DNA of 8,053 nucleotides from Polaromonas sp. (GTDB lineage: Bacteria > Pseudomonadota > Gammaproteobacteria > Burkholderiales > Burkholderiaceae_C): contig JAJAYS010000232.1 in assembly GCA_026786065.1 (NCBI GenBank), forward strand, positions 1-8,053, given 5' to 3'. Below are positions 1 to 6,687 of the stretch, piece by piece. The notes under the pieces are model-generated. The model was given only the letters and a program-made list of their open reading frames with translations. It ran no database searches and had not been told where the DNA came from. Each line of letters opens with the position of its first letter. Position 1 is the first letter of the stretch. A program made the position numbers and the translations under genes.

Positions 1-79
1 CTACAAAGGCCACGTAGTACAGGGTTTCAGTCTCTGGGGCGAGCGCGATCATTCGCAACTCGTGCACGCGGTCTTCCAT
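1..79 (-). CDS. N-terminal fragment of an unrecognised protein downstream of dsbB
   Basis: An open frame starts with ATG at 79 and runs off the left edge. The 26 visible residues begin MEDRVHELRMIALAPETE and continue into LYYVAFV. It starts 18 bases after the dsbB stop codon and lies in the same frame, with that stop (98-100) immediately upstream, so no earlier start is possible. A purine-rich GAAAG lies a few bases before the ATG and could serve as a weak ribosome binding site. The tight spacing suggests cotranscription with dsbB. I do not recognise the family, and too little is visible to assign a function. It could also be a chance open frame, but its composition looks protein-like. Confidence 0.45.
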   Translation of the reverse strand, partial: MEDRVHELRMIALAPETETLYYVAFV

Positions 80-97
80 CGGTCTTTCATCGGTTTC

Positions 98-604
98 TCA
101 ACGAGCTTCCAATTGCCGCGCGATCATCACCAACGTCACCAAGCCAATCGCCACAAATCCGATAAACGACCAGTTCGCAATCGACAGCCCCAGAAAGGTC
201 CAGTCGATCTTGCTGCAGTCGCCGCTGCCCTTGAAGATCATCGGTATCGCGCGCTTCAACGGGAAGGTTTCGATCATTCCGTAGAAGTCGCGCCCGCAGG
301 AGGCGATCTCGGGCGGGTACCACTGCAAAAAACTCTGGCGTGCTGCGACGAATGCGCCGAAGCCGGACAGCAGCAGCATCAGCGCCGAGCCGGACATCAA
401 CAGCGGCTTTTTGCTGGTCAGCGCCGTGATGCCCGCCGCCAGCGCAACCGCCATCAGCGCATAGCGCTGAACGATGCACATCGGACACGGCTCAAGGCCG
501 ACCACGTGTTGCAAATAAAGCCCGAAGGCCAGCATGGCCACGCAGGCCGCGCAAATTAGCGACAGCAGGCGGCGCGGGCTGGTGTGCAAGAGACGGGCAA
601 GCAT
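98..604 (-). CDS. dsbB: DsbB, disulfide bond formation protein B (inner-membrane quinone reductase)
   Basis: DsbB reoxidises the periplasmic thiol oxidase DsbA and passes the electrons to ubiquinone in the inner membrane. The 168-residue product has the family's usual length and about four hydrophobic segments (roughly residues 12-32, 44-62, 68-87 and 138-160). The first periplasmic redox pair is C40-P-M-C43, followed by the conserved Q46-R47. The second pair is C103 and C130 in the long loop between membrane segments 3 and 4. I chose ATG at 604 because AGAAAG lies six bases upstream. A GTG at 619 would add five residues but has no Shine-Dalgarno sequence. No partner dsbA is visible. A short gene of unknown function follows 18 bases downstream. 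The 115 bases between vapC and dsbB hold a CCGCC/GGCGG hairpin at 695-708 but no convincing promoter. Confidence 0.95.
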   Translation of the reverse strand: MLARLLHTSPRRLLSLICAACVAMLAFGLYLQHVVGLEPCPMCIVQRYALMAVALAAGITALTSKKPLLMSGSALMLLLSGFGAFVAARQSFLQWYPPEIASCGRDFYGMIETFPLKRAIPMIFKGSGDCSKIDWTFLGLSIANWSFIGFVAIGLVTLVMIARQLEAR

Positions 605-719
605 GGCGTTCTTTCTCACTATCGTGTGTCAATGTGGGGGGATGGTTCTGGACGCCGTGGAACGGTGGCTCTTTTGCCTCATTGCAGAGGTCATCCGCCA
701 CCGGGCGGGCTGCTGCCTG

Positions 720-1115
720 CTATTGAATCAAGGTCATGGCGCCATGTTTCGCTGTACCGCGATCAAAGGTCATGGTGCGAACGCACCCGGCTGCGGCGGC
801 GGATCTTTCCACCAGGCAATCTGCAAAATCGGCTGCGCTGTCACGATACAGGCGAACGGCACGCCATACGACGTCCGCCTGTTCAACCTGAAGTTCCTTG
901 GTTTGCAGCAAGATTTCCAGCGTCTGAACAATCTGCGGGCGCATCAACCTGAAGGCCGAAGACAGAACCCACACCAGTTCGGTGACCGCGACCAGCGGAA
1001 TGAAACCGGGATCCTCGGTGGTCAGTCCTTCAATCAGGATCGAGGCGAGCCGGGATTGCTCCGGGTCGTCCTGCATGATGTAACGAACGACGACGTTGGT
1101 GTCGAGCCCGATCAT
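720..1115 (-). CDS. vapC: VapC-type PIN-domain ribonuclease toxin
   Basis: This 131-residue protein fills a single PIN domain, the fold of VapC toxins. These are Mg-dependent ribonucleases that cut tRNA or rRNA when not held by their antitoxin. The acidic active-site residues are in the expected order: D5 in the opening GLDTNVVVRY motif, E46 in AVTELVWVL, D96 and D99 in the ADFADCLVE motif, and D118 in MTFDRG. Nothing is missing or truncated, so it is probably functional. Its ATG (1115-1113) overlaps the TGA of the antitoxin gene (1114-1112) in an ATGA junction, typical of translationally coupled toxin-antitoxin pairs. The RNA target cannot be inferred from the sequence. Confidence 0.93.
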   Translation of the reverse strand: MIGLDTNVVVRYIMQDDPEQSRLASILIEGLTTEDPGFIPLVAVTELVWVLSSAFRLMRPQIVQTLEILLQTKELQVEQADVVWRAVRLYRDSAADFADCLVERSAAAAGCVRTMTFDRGTAKHGAMTLIQ

Positions 1116-1354
1116 CCTGACGATGCGCCACGCGACGCAATGGCTGCGTTCATCCCGTCGATGGACACTATTTTTTCGGGCTTGCCGAATAGCCCTTTCA
1201 GTTCGGTAACCGATCGGGTGACCGCAATGAACTCGTATCGGCCTGGCACCACTTCCACGAACTCGACCCGGTCGCCCGCATTGACGTTCAGCGCCTGCCG
1301 GATGGGGGCGGGAATGGTGATCTGGCCTTTGCTGGTGACGGTGGCGGTAGTCAT
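1112..1354 (-). CDS. vapB: VapB-type antitoxin with AbrB/SpoVT (swapped-hairpin) DNA-binding domain
   Basis: This 80-residue protein begins with a typical AbrB/MazE-like domain. Residues 1-45 include TVTSKGQITIPAPIRQAL, then a GDRVEF strand and an RYEF strand. Proteins of this kind dimerise to bind palindromic operators through the N-terminus. The C-terminal tail (residues 46-80, with ELKGLFGKP) would wrap the PIN toxin and block its active site. The start at 1354 is well supported: AGGAG (1361-1365) lies six bases upstream. The gene overlaps vapC by four bases. It is probably autoregulated through the palindromes immediately upstream. Confidence 0.93.
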   Translation of the reverse strand: MTTATVTSKGQITIPAPIRQALNVNAGDRVEFVEVVPGRYEFIAVTRSVTELKGLFGKPEKIVSIDGMNAAIASRGASSG

Positions 1355-1427
1355 GGAGATCTCCTTTTCCTTACTTTAACGTAAGGCAGGCGTACCTGCA
1401 ATTTTATCGGCTGGCTTCGCACTTCAA
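1355..1427 (-). promoter_or_regulatory. Promoter/operator region of vapBC with three stacked palindromes
   Basis: Three inverted repeats occupy 45 bases before vapB. They are GGAGATCTCC (1355-1364, which contains part of the AGGAG ribosome binding site), CCTTAC-N6-GTAAGG (1369-1386, perfect six-base arms) and GCAGG-N4-CCTGC (1386-1399). On the minus strand a possible -10 TAAAAT (1401-1406) lies just upstream of these, with a poor -35 TTGAAG (1422-1427) at 15-base spacing. Transcription would then start within or next to the third palindrome, so a bound VapB-VapC complex could block it. The palindromes are seen directly; the promoter boxes and operator role are inferred. Confidence 0.5.
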
Positions 1428-1444
1428 GCGAGGGGGGAAACGCC

Positions 1445-2542
1445 TCAACGCTCGACAAACACCCGCGCCTTGCGCGGCGTCACCACCAGCATGTCGCCTT
1501 CAGCCAAGCCCATCTCTTGGTACTGTTGCGCCGGAATCTGCGCTTCGATGAGGTTGTCGGCCGAGGCATTGCCGGGCTGCCGGTGGTCTTCAGCCGGAAC
1601 CAGTTCCAGCCGGGCGATGGGGCCAATGACGATGGCGCGGTCGAGCCGGGCGACGATGCCTTCGCCTTTGGGGCTCTGCGGCGAGTAGCGCTCCACCGTC
1701 AGGTCATGCGGGCGCACATAGGCGAAGGCCTTTGCGTCCTGTGCGCCGGCATGTTCGGGTGAGTTGATGCGAATGCCTTCGACATGCACTTCGCCTTCAT
1801 GCGCCCGGCCGTGAAACAGGTTCACGTCACCGAGAAAGCCATATACGAAGGGGCTGGCCGGGTGGTCCCACACCTCTTGCGGCGAGCCGATCTGCTCGAC
1901 CTTGCCCTGGTTCATCAGCACCACCCGGTCGGCCACTTCAAGCGCTTCTTCCTGGTCGTGGGTGACAAAAATACTGGTGACATGCAGGTCGTCGTGCAGC
2001 CGGCGCAGCCAGCGGCGCAGCTCTTTGCGCACCTTGGCGTCGAGCGCGCCAAAGGGTTCGTCGAGCAGCAGCACCTTGGGCTCGACCGCCAGCGCGCGTG
2101 CCAGCGCAATCCGCTGGCGCTGCCCGCCCGAGAGCTGCGACGGAAAGCGGTCGGCCAGCCAGTCGAGCTGCACAAGGCCCAGCAACGTGTGTACTTTTTT
2201 CCTGATTTCTGCGTCGCTGGGGCGCAGGCTGCGCGGCTTGACGCGCAGGCCGAAGGCGACGTTCTCAAACACCGTCATGTGGCGAAACAGCGCGTAATGC
2301 TGAAACACGAAACCGACCTGGCGCTCGCGCACATGCACGTAGGTGGTGTCTTCGCCGCTGAACAGGATGCTGCCCTGGTCGGCGGTTTCTAGCCCGGCAA
2401 TGATGCGCAGCAGCGTGGTCTTGCCGCAGCCCGATGGGCCGAGCAGCGCGACCAGTTCACCCGATTCGATGTCCAGGCTCACGTCGCCCAGCGCCTGAAA
2501 GTTGCCGAAATGCTTGCTGACGTTGCGGATCTCAATGCTCAT
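1445..2542 (-). CDS. cysA: CysA, ATP-binding subunit of the sulfate/thiosulfate ABC importer
   Basis: CysA hydrolyses ATP on the cytoplasmic side to drive sulfate/thiosulfate uptake through CysT-CysW. The 365-residue length is normal for the family. Visible motifs are Walker [10 protein letters not shown] (35-43), Q-loop Q81 in FVFQHYALF, the ABC signature LSGGQ (137-141), Walker B VLLLDEP (157-163), D-loop ALD (166-168) and the switch histidine H195 in VTHDQEEA. Residues from about 240 to 365 form the C-terminal regulatory region found in CysA/PotA-type ATPases, including FAYVRPHDL. The ATG at 2542 starts [13 protein letters not shown], as in homologues. Unlike sbp-cysT, it is separated from cysW by 121 bases filled with palindromic repeats, which could weaken its expression relative to the membrane subunits. 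Confidence 0.96.
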   Translation of the reverse strand: MSIEIRNVSKHFGNFQALGDVSLDIESGELVALLGPSGCGKTTLLRIIAGLETADQGSILFSGEDTTYVHVRERQVGFVFQHYALFRHMTVFENVAFGLRVKPRSLRPSDAEIRKKVHTLLGLVQLDWLADRFPSQLSGGQRQRIALARALAVEPKVLLLDEPFGALDAKVRKELRRWLRRLHDDLHVTSIFVTHDQEEALEVADRVVLMNQGKVEQIGSPQEVWDHPASPFVYGFLGDVNLFHGRAHEGEVHVEGIRINSPEHAGAQDAKAFAYVRPHDLTVERYSPQSPKGEGIVARLDRAIVIGPIARLELVPAEDHRQPGNASADNLIEAQIPAQQYQEMGLAEGDMLVVTPRKARVFVER

Positions 2543-2571
2543 GGGGCGTCTTTCTGTTCCTGCGGTTTGTC

Positions 2572-2647
2572 ATTGCGGGCGTGACTCGCAATTCATGGCA
2601 CTGAGCTTGTGCATCCTGAGCGGTGGACCCCGGATCGAGTCCGGGGT
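2572..2647. repeat. Mosaic of REP-like palindromic elements between cysW and cysA
   Basis: The 121-base gap contains three repeat-like pieces. The first is an inverted repeat ATTGCG-N9-CGCAAT (2572-2577 and 2587-2592), preceded by GTC and followed by TCATGG. The second is CATCCTGAGCG (2612-2622). The third is a strong hairpin ACCCCGGA-N5-TCCGGGGT (2627-2634 and 2640-2647) followed by GACA. From memory, all three resemble the ends or cores of short dispersed palindromic repeats known from many proteobacterial genomes, but I could not search for copies. The hairpins lie inside an operon, so they would be transcribed and could act as mRNA stabilisers or partial terminators. There is no T-run next to the strong hairpin on the minus strand. 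Confidence 0.65.
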
Positions 2648-2663
2648 GACAGCCCGATTTTTG

Positions 2664-3542
2664 TCATGGCGAAGTCGGCCGCTCCGGCGGCAGCGCGGTG
2701 GAGGCTTTCAGCTCGGCCTCCTGCTTCCATTCGGCCACCGACTTGACGGCCAGCGTCACCAGCGCCAGGATGGCCAGCAGCGACGCCACGGCGAAGGCCG
2801 CAACCGACTGGTATTCGTTGTACAGAATTTCGACATGCAGCGGCAGCGTGTTGGTTTGCCCTCGAATATGTCCCGACACCACCGACACCGCGCCAAACTC
2901 GCCCATCGCGCGGGCGTTGCACAAAATCACGCCGTAGATCAACCCCCACTTGATATTGGGCAGCGTCACATACCAGAAGGTCTGCCAGCCGGTCGCGCCC
3001 AGCACGATGGCGGCCTGCTCTTCGTCGTTGCCCTGCGCCTGCATCAGTGGAATCAGCTCGCGCGCAATAAACGGAAAGGTGACGAAGACGGTCGCCAGAA
3101 CGATGCCTGGCACTGCAAAAATGATCTTGATGTCGTGCGACTGCAGCCACGGCCCGAGCCAACCCTGCGCGCCGAACACCAGCACGTACATCAAGCCGAC
3201 GACCACCGGCGAGATTGAAAACGGCAGATCCACCAGCGTGGTCAAAAACGACTTGCCGCGAAATTCGTACTTCGCAATCGCCCAGGCGGCGGCCACGCCG
3301 AACACCAGGTTGAGCGGCACCGAGATGGCAGCCGCAATCAGCGTGAGCTGGATGGCGCTCCAGGCGTCGGGCTCCTTCAGTGCCGCCAGGTAGGCGTCGC
3401 CGCCCTTGCGCAAGGCTTCGGTGAACACCGCAGCCAGCGGCAGCAGCAGGAACAGAAACACGAACAAAAGCGCGGTGCCAATGAGCAGGCAGCGCACCAC
3501 CGGACCTTCGGTGACGGTGACGCGGTGTTGGGCCGACTTCAT
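2664..3542 (-). CDS. cysW: CysW, sulfate/thiosulfate ABC importer permease subunit
   Basis: CysW forms half of the inner-membrane channel for sulfate/thiosulfate. With the ATG at 3542 the product is 292 residues, the usual size. Hydrophobic segments lie near residues 17-40, 63-90, 104-124, 141-161, 198-212 and 245-267. The cytoplasmic EAA-type coupling loop that contacts CysA is around 174-196 ([17 protein letters not shown]), and [16 protein letters not shown] (209-224) is a typical CysW signature. The frame stays open upstream to 3635, but that version would add a non-conserved tail and overlap cysT, so I rejected it. Start-site evidence rests on family length, since no clear Shine-Dalgarno sequence is present. 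The gene follows cysT by 46 bases. Confidence 0.95.
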   Translation of the reverse strand: MKSAQHRVTVTEGPVVRCLLIGTALLFVFLFLLLPLAAVFTEALRKGGDAYLAALKEPDAWSAIQLTLIAAAISVPLNLVFGVAAAWAIAKYEFRGKSFLTTLVDLPFSISPVVVGLMYVLVFGAQGWLGPWLQSHDIKIIFAVPGIVLATVFVTFPFIARELIPLMQAQGNDEEQAAIVLGATGWQTFWYVTLPNIKWGLIYGVILCNARAMGEFGAVSVVSGHIRGQTNTLPLHVEILYNEYQSVAAFAVASLLAILALVTLAVKSVAEWKQEAELKASTALPPERPTSP

Positions 3543-3588
3543 CGGGGAAAGCCGGTAAAGCGCCTGCGCAAGGACCGGCAAGCAAATA

Positions 3589-4476
3589 TCATGCGGGCGC
3601 TCCCGCATTCCGGCGCTGCCAGGCTTGCAAGGCATTGATCACCAGCAGCAGAACGAACGAGATCAGCAGCATGACCAGCGCCACGGCCGTCGCGCCGGCA
3701 AAGTCGTATTGCTCCAGTTTGCCGATGATGATCAGCGGCGTGATTTCGGACACCATCGGCATGTTGCCGGCGATGAAGATCACCGAGCCGTATTCGCCGA
3801 TGGCCCTTGCAAACGCCATCGCAAAGCCGGTAAGCATTGCGGGTGTGATGTGCGGAAGGATCACCTTGGTGAAGATTTGCCAACGGGTGGCGCCGAGTGA
3901 CGTGGCGGCTTCTTCGAGTTCTTTTTCAGCGTCTTCGAGCACTGGCTGCACGGTGCGCACCACAAACGGCAGGCCGACAAAAATCAGCGCAATCACTACG
4001 CCGGCCGGCGTGAAGGCCAGCTTGATGCCCAGCGGCTCCAGGTATTGGCCTATCCAGCCGTTGCCAGCCAGCAGCGCGGTCAGCGAAATGCCGGCCACGG
4101 CGGTCGGCAGCGCAAACGGCAAATCGACCAGTGCATCAACCAGCTTCTTGCCCGGAAATTGGTAGCGCACCAGCACCCAGGCCAGCAGCAGGCCGAACAC
4201 CAGATTGACCAGCGCCGCAATCAGCGACGCGCCAAACGTCAGCTTGTAGGCCGCAAGCACGCGCGGTGAACTCACTGCCGCCCAGAACTGCTCGAACGTC
4301 AGTGTGAAGGTCTTGAAAAACAGCGCCGAAATCGGAATCAGCACGATCAGGCTCAGGTACAGCAGCGTGTAGCCAAGCGTCAGGCGAAAGCCGGGCAGCA
4401 CGCGCCTGGCGGCCCGCCGCTTGCCGGGCCCGACCCGCGTCGCCGGCAACGGCGAGCCGGCGGTCAGCGAAACCAT
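3589..4476 (-). CDS. cysT: CysT (CysU), sulfate/thiosulfate ABC importer permease subunit
   Basis: CysT pairs with CysW to form the membrane channel. The 295-residue product starts at ATG 4476, four bases after the sbp stop codon; an in-frame extension to 4545 would overlap sbp and looks spurious. Hydrophobic segments lie near residues 33-55, 79-103, 117-137, 156-174, 212-236 and 259-281. The EAA coupling loop is at about 188-208 ([13 protein letters not shown] followed by ILPHITPA), and [19 protein letters not shown] (222-240) is the characteristic CysT motif. The protein contains no cysteine. The close junction with sbp suggests translational coupling, since there is no obvious Shine-Dalgarno sequence of its own. 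Confidence 0.95.
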   Translation of the reverse strand: MVSLTAGSPLPATRVGPGKRRAARRVLPGFRLTLGYTLLYLSLIVLIPISALFFKTFTLTFEQFWAAVSSPRVLAAYKLTFGASLIAALVNLVFGLLLAWVLVRYQFPGKKLVDALVDLPFALPTAVAGISLTALLAGNGWIGQYLEPLGIKLAFTPAGVVIALIFVGLPFVVRTVQPVLEDAEKELEEAATSLGATRWQIFTKVILPHITPAMLTGFAMAFARAIGEYGSVIFIAGNMPMVSEITPLIIIGKLEQYDFAGATAVALVMLLISFVLLLVINALQAWQRRNAGAPA

Positions 4477-4480
4477 GACG

Positions 4481-5479
4481 CTATTTGACCGTGTAGATCT
4501 TGTCGAACTGACCACCGTCGTTGAAGTGGACTTTCTGCGCTTCACCCAACGAGCCGAACATTTCCTGCACGGTGAAAAGCTGCAGCGGCTTGAAGCTGGA
4601 GGCGTATTTTTTCAGTACGGCCGGTGAGCGTGGGCGCAGTGCGTGCCTGGCGGCCACCTCCTGCCCTTCTTCGGAATACAGATAGTCGAGGTAGGCTTTG
4701 GCGAGTTCGCCCGTACCTTTTTTCGTCACCGTGCGTTCGACAACGGCCACCGGGTTTTCGGCCACGATGCTGATGGACGGATAGACCGACTCGACCTTGC
4801 CTTCACCGAACTCCTTGTTCACAGACAGCACTTCGGATTCAAAAGTCACCAGCACATCGCCAATATTGCGCTGCAAAAACACCGTCGTGGCGTCGCGGCC
4901 GCCCTTGCCCAGAACCGGCACGTTTTTATAAAGCTTGCCGACAAATTCAGCCGCTTGCACGTCGGTCGCACCCTTTTTCTTCGCGTAGCCCCAGGCGGCC
5001 AGGTAGGCGTAGCGGCCGTTGCCGCCGGTTTTGGGGTTGACCACGATCACCTGGATGCCGGGCTTGATCAGGTCGTCCCAGTCCTTGATGCCTTTCGGGT
5101 TGCCGTTGCGCACCAGAAAAAGCATGGTGGAGGTGGTGGGCGACGCGTTGCCCGGAAAGCGGCTGGACCAGTCTTTGGCCACGACGCCGACGCTGGCCAG
5201 AAAGTCGATGTCGGTCGAGGTGTTCATCGTGACGACATCGGCGTCGAGCCCGTCGGCCACCGACCGGGCGATGGCGCTGGAGCCACCGTGCGACTGGTCG
5301 ATCTTGACGTCCTTGCCGGTGGTTTTTTTGTAGTTCGCGGTGAAGACCGCGTTGTAGTCCTTGTAGAACTCGCGCGCCACGTCGTAGGAGCCGTTTAGCA
5401 GCGTTTGCGATCCGGCAGCGCTGGCAACCGCCAGACTGAAGATTGCAATCAGAAGTTTGATTTTTGAAGTCATGGTCAT
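4481..5479 (-). CDS. sbp: Sbp, periplasmic sulfate-binding protein
   Basis: Sbp captures sulfate (and probably thiosulfate) in the periplasm and delivers it to CysTWA. Residues 1 to about 21-24 form a signal peptide (basic MTMTSKIK, then a hydrophobic LLIAIFSLAVASAA core). The mature protein opens with TLLNGSYDVAREFYKDYN, and the anion-binding QSHGGS is at 62-67. Other family hallmarks are NGNPKGIKDWDDLIKPG (125-141), NPKTGGNGRYAYLAAWGYA (148-166) and YSEEGQEVAA near the C-terminus. Length is 332 residues, as usual. I placed the start at ATG 5479; ATG 5473 or GTG 5491 (preceded by TAAGG) are alternatives that do not change the mature protein. It has no cysteine at all. The gap to lsfA is short, so the gene may be read partly from the lsfA promoter. 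Confidence 0.96.
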   Translation of the reverse strand: MTMTSKIKLLIAIFSLAVASAAGSQTLLNGSYDVAREFYKDYNAVFTANYKKTTGKDVKIDQSHGGSSAIARSVADGLDADVVTMNTSTDIDFLASVGVVAKDWSSRFPGNASPTTSTMLFLVRNGNPKGIKDWDDLIKPGIQVIVVNPKTGGNGRYAYLAAWGYAKKKGATDVQAAEFVGKLYKNVPVLGKGGRDATTVFLQRNIGDVLVTFESEVLSVNKEFGEGKVESVYPSISIVAENPVAVVERTVTKKGTGELAKAYLDYLYSEEGQEVAARHALRPRSPAVLKKYASSFKPLQLFTVQEMFGSLGEAQKVHFNDGGQFDKIYTVK

Positions 5480-5502
5480 ACGGACCACCACAAGGCGGCC
5501 TT

Positions 5503-5544
5503 AAAAAAGAAAAATGATTGTGCGCAGCGGCTGGGCGGCAGCGC
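5503..5544 (-). terminator. Possible intrinsic terminator after lsfA, within the lsfA-sbp gap
   Basis: Reading the minus strand, a GC-rich imperfect stem (5522-5528 paired with 5538-5544, one A-A mismatch) follows the lsfA stop by a few bases. About seven bases further on comes the T-rich stretch TTTTTCTTTTTT (complement of 5503-5514). This resembles a Rho-independent terminator, but the stem is short and mismatched, so readthrough into sbp is likely. The same AT-rich segment could instead belong to an sbp promoter. Confidence 0.35.
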
Positions 5545-5547
5545 GCT

Positions 5548-6189
5548 TTATTTGTTGGGCTGCGGCGTCATGCGCAAATAGGGACGCACCGCCTGGAAGC
5601 CCTTGGGGAAGCGCTGCGCGAGTTCGGCCGGGTCCTGCAGGCTGGGCACGGTCACCACGTCGTCGCCGTCTTTCCAGTTGGCGGGAGTGGCCACCTTGTG
5701 GCTGTCGGTCAGTTGAAGCGAGTCGATGACGCGCAGGATTTCATCGAAGTTTCGGCCGGTGCTGGCCGGGTAGGTGAACGTGGTACGAATAACTTTTTTC
5801 GGATCGATGATGAACACGCTGCGCACGGTGGACGTCGTCGAGGCATTCGGATGAATCATGTCGTAGAGCTTGGCAACGGTCTTGTCTTCGTCGGCCAGGA
5901 TGGGAAAGTTCACCGTGGTGCGCTGGGTCTCGTTGATGTCTTTGACCCACAATCCGTGCTTTTCCAGCGGATCGATGCTGAGGGCAATCGGCTTGACGCG
6001 GCGCTTTGCAAACTCGACGTTCAGTGCGGCCACCATGCCGAGTTCGGTGGTGCAAACCGGCGTGAAGTCAGCCGGGTGCGAGAACAGCACCACCCACGAA
6101 TCGCCCGCCCATTCATGGAACGAGATCTTGCCGTCAGTGGAATCCTGTGTGAAGTCGGGGGCGATGTCGCCGAGGCGCAATGTGGACAT
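5548..6189 (-). CDS. lsfA: 1-Cys peroxiredoxin (Prx6 / LsfA type)
   Basis: This enzyme reduces hydrogen peroxide and organic hydroperoxides through one peroxidatic cysteine. The 213-residue product has the long Prx6-type architecture: a thioredoxin-like domain in about residues 5-150 and a C-terminal dimerisation extension (about 160-213, with ATPANWKDGDDVV). The active-site motif SHPADFTPVCTTE places the catalytic cysteine at 46, with H38, P39 and T43 as expected. There is no second cysteine, confirming the 1-Cys class. LsfA of Pseudomonas, a sulfate-starvation-induced protein, belongs to this family, which fits the position directly upstream of sbp-cysTWA. The start ATG 6189 gives the conserved opening MSTLRLGDIAPDF; AAGAG lies about 10 bases upstream. 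The symbol lsfA rests on family and context. Confidence 0.93.
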   Translation of the reverse strand: MSTLRLGDIAPDFTQDSTDGKISFHEWAGDSWVVLFSHPADFTPVCTTELGMVAALNVEFAKRRVKPIALSIDPLEKHGLWVKDINETQRTTVNFPILADEDKTVAKLYDMIHPNASTTSTVRSVFIIDPKKVIRTTFTYPASTGRNFDEILRVIDSLQLTDSHKVATPANWKDGDDVVTVPSLQDPAELAQRFPKGFQAVRPYLRMTPQPNK

Positions 6190-6222
6190 GGCTGGAGGGC
6201 TCTTTGGTAAGGAAGTCGAGCG

Positions 6223-6265
6223 ATCTTAAAGATGATTTCTTAAAACCCAAAAGAATATAAAGATG
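6223..6265 (-). promoter_or_regulatory. AT-rich promoter region of lsfA with a LysR-type dyad and a repeated TAAAGATG motif
   Basis: A strongly AT-rich stretch precedes lsfA. It contains the interrupted dyad TTCTT-N9-AAGAA (6237-6241 and 6251-6255), which includes the T-N11-A spacing of LysR-type regulator boxes. It also carries the direct repeat TAAAGATG at 6227-6234 and 6258-6265, 31 bases or about three helical turns apart. A weak minus-strand -10 TAAGAT (6223-6228) has only a poor TTTGGG at the -35 position, overlapping the dyad. That is typical of an activator-dependent promoter. CysB is the leading candidate because of the sulfate genes, with OxyR as an alternative. The sequence elements are seen; the regulator identity is inference. 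Confidence 0.45.
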
Positions 6266-6687
6266 TTTATTTATCACTAAAAATGCATGAAGAGGTCGCC
6301 AGTCCGATTCTTCAAACTTGACCTGTAGGTCGGCCGCCCCCAGACCGCCCGTCGCGGGTCCGCAACCCAGGCCCGGCCACAGCGCCTTGAGGACTCTTTG
6401 CCGAGAGACGGCGCTGCGCGCCAACTTCGGCCTGTAGGACTAAGCCGAGCGTGGCGTCACGTTACGGTCTATTCCATCTATAGCGGCCGTTTGCGATAGA
6501 CAGCGGAATCTGCGACTTGCCATAATTCGGCCGACACAAGAGCCTTGACCGAATGCCGGGTGACGTCGTCCGGATACCGAGAACGGCAAGCGCCTGCGCG
6601 TTTCAGCAAGGCGGTTATCTGCCTCGGCCGGGTGTTTCAGACGAGGATTCGTCATTCGATGCGGCCTCCAAATTTTGTAAGTTACGC
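6266..6687. other. Gene-free region with degenerate short repeats
   Basis: Open frames here (for example minus 6440-6655 and minus 6134-6424) are not protein-like and look like chance frames. The region holds two imperfect direct copies of an AACTT...CCTGTAGG unit (6315-6329 and 6423-6438). The first forms the near-perfect palindrome GACCT-GT-AGGTC (6320-6331). There are also two overlapping inverted pairs, GTCTAT/ATAGAC (6467-6472 and 6496-6501) and ATTCC/GGAAT (6471-6475 and 6505-6509). CATAAT near 6521-6526 could be a -10 for the downstream small gene, but no matching -35 is visible. No tRNA or known RNA gene was recognised. Confidence 0.4.

Noticed and set aside
624..632. TTGACA-like sequence on the minus strand just before dsbB
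   Set aside because: It is a good -35 match, but a -10 at normal spacing would fall at the dsbB start codon, so it cannot be the dsbB promoter as annotated.
695..708. CCGCC-N4-GGCGG hairpin between vapC and dsbB as a terminator
   Set aside because: No T-run follows it on the minus strand and the stem is short.
534..1379. Plus-strand 281-aa open frame opposite vapBC
   Set aside because: It is antisense to the clearly coding vapB and vapC genes and has no domain; a shadow frame in GC-rich DNA.
3543..3635. Upstream extension of cysW to an ATG at 3635 (323 aa)
   Set aside because: The added 31 residues look unlike CysW N-termini and overlap the 3' end of cysT. ATG 3542 gives the standard length.
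4477..4545. Upstream extension of cysT to an ATG at 4545 (318 aa)
   Set aside because: The added 23 residues are Ser/Thr/Arg-rich translation of the sbp 3' end in another frame. ATG 4476, four bases after the sbp stop, is natural.
6134..6424. Minus-strand 96-aa open frame covering the lsfA start and upstream region
   Set aside because: It reads through the AT-rich lsfA promoter and overlaps the lsfA coding region. Its composition is not protein-like.
6440..6655. Minus-strand 71-aa open frame in the gap
   Set aside because: No recognisable domain, Arg-rich chance-like composition and no ribosome binding site.
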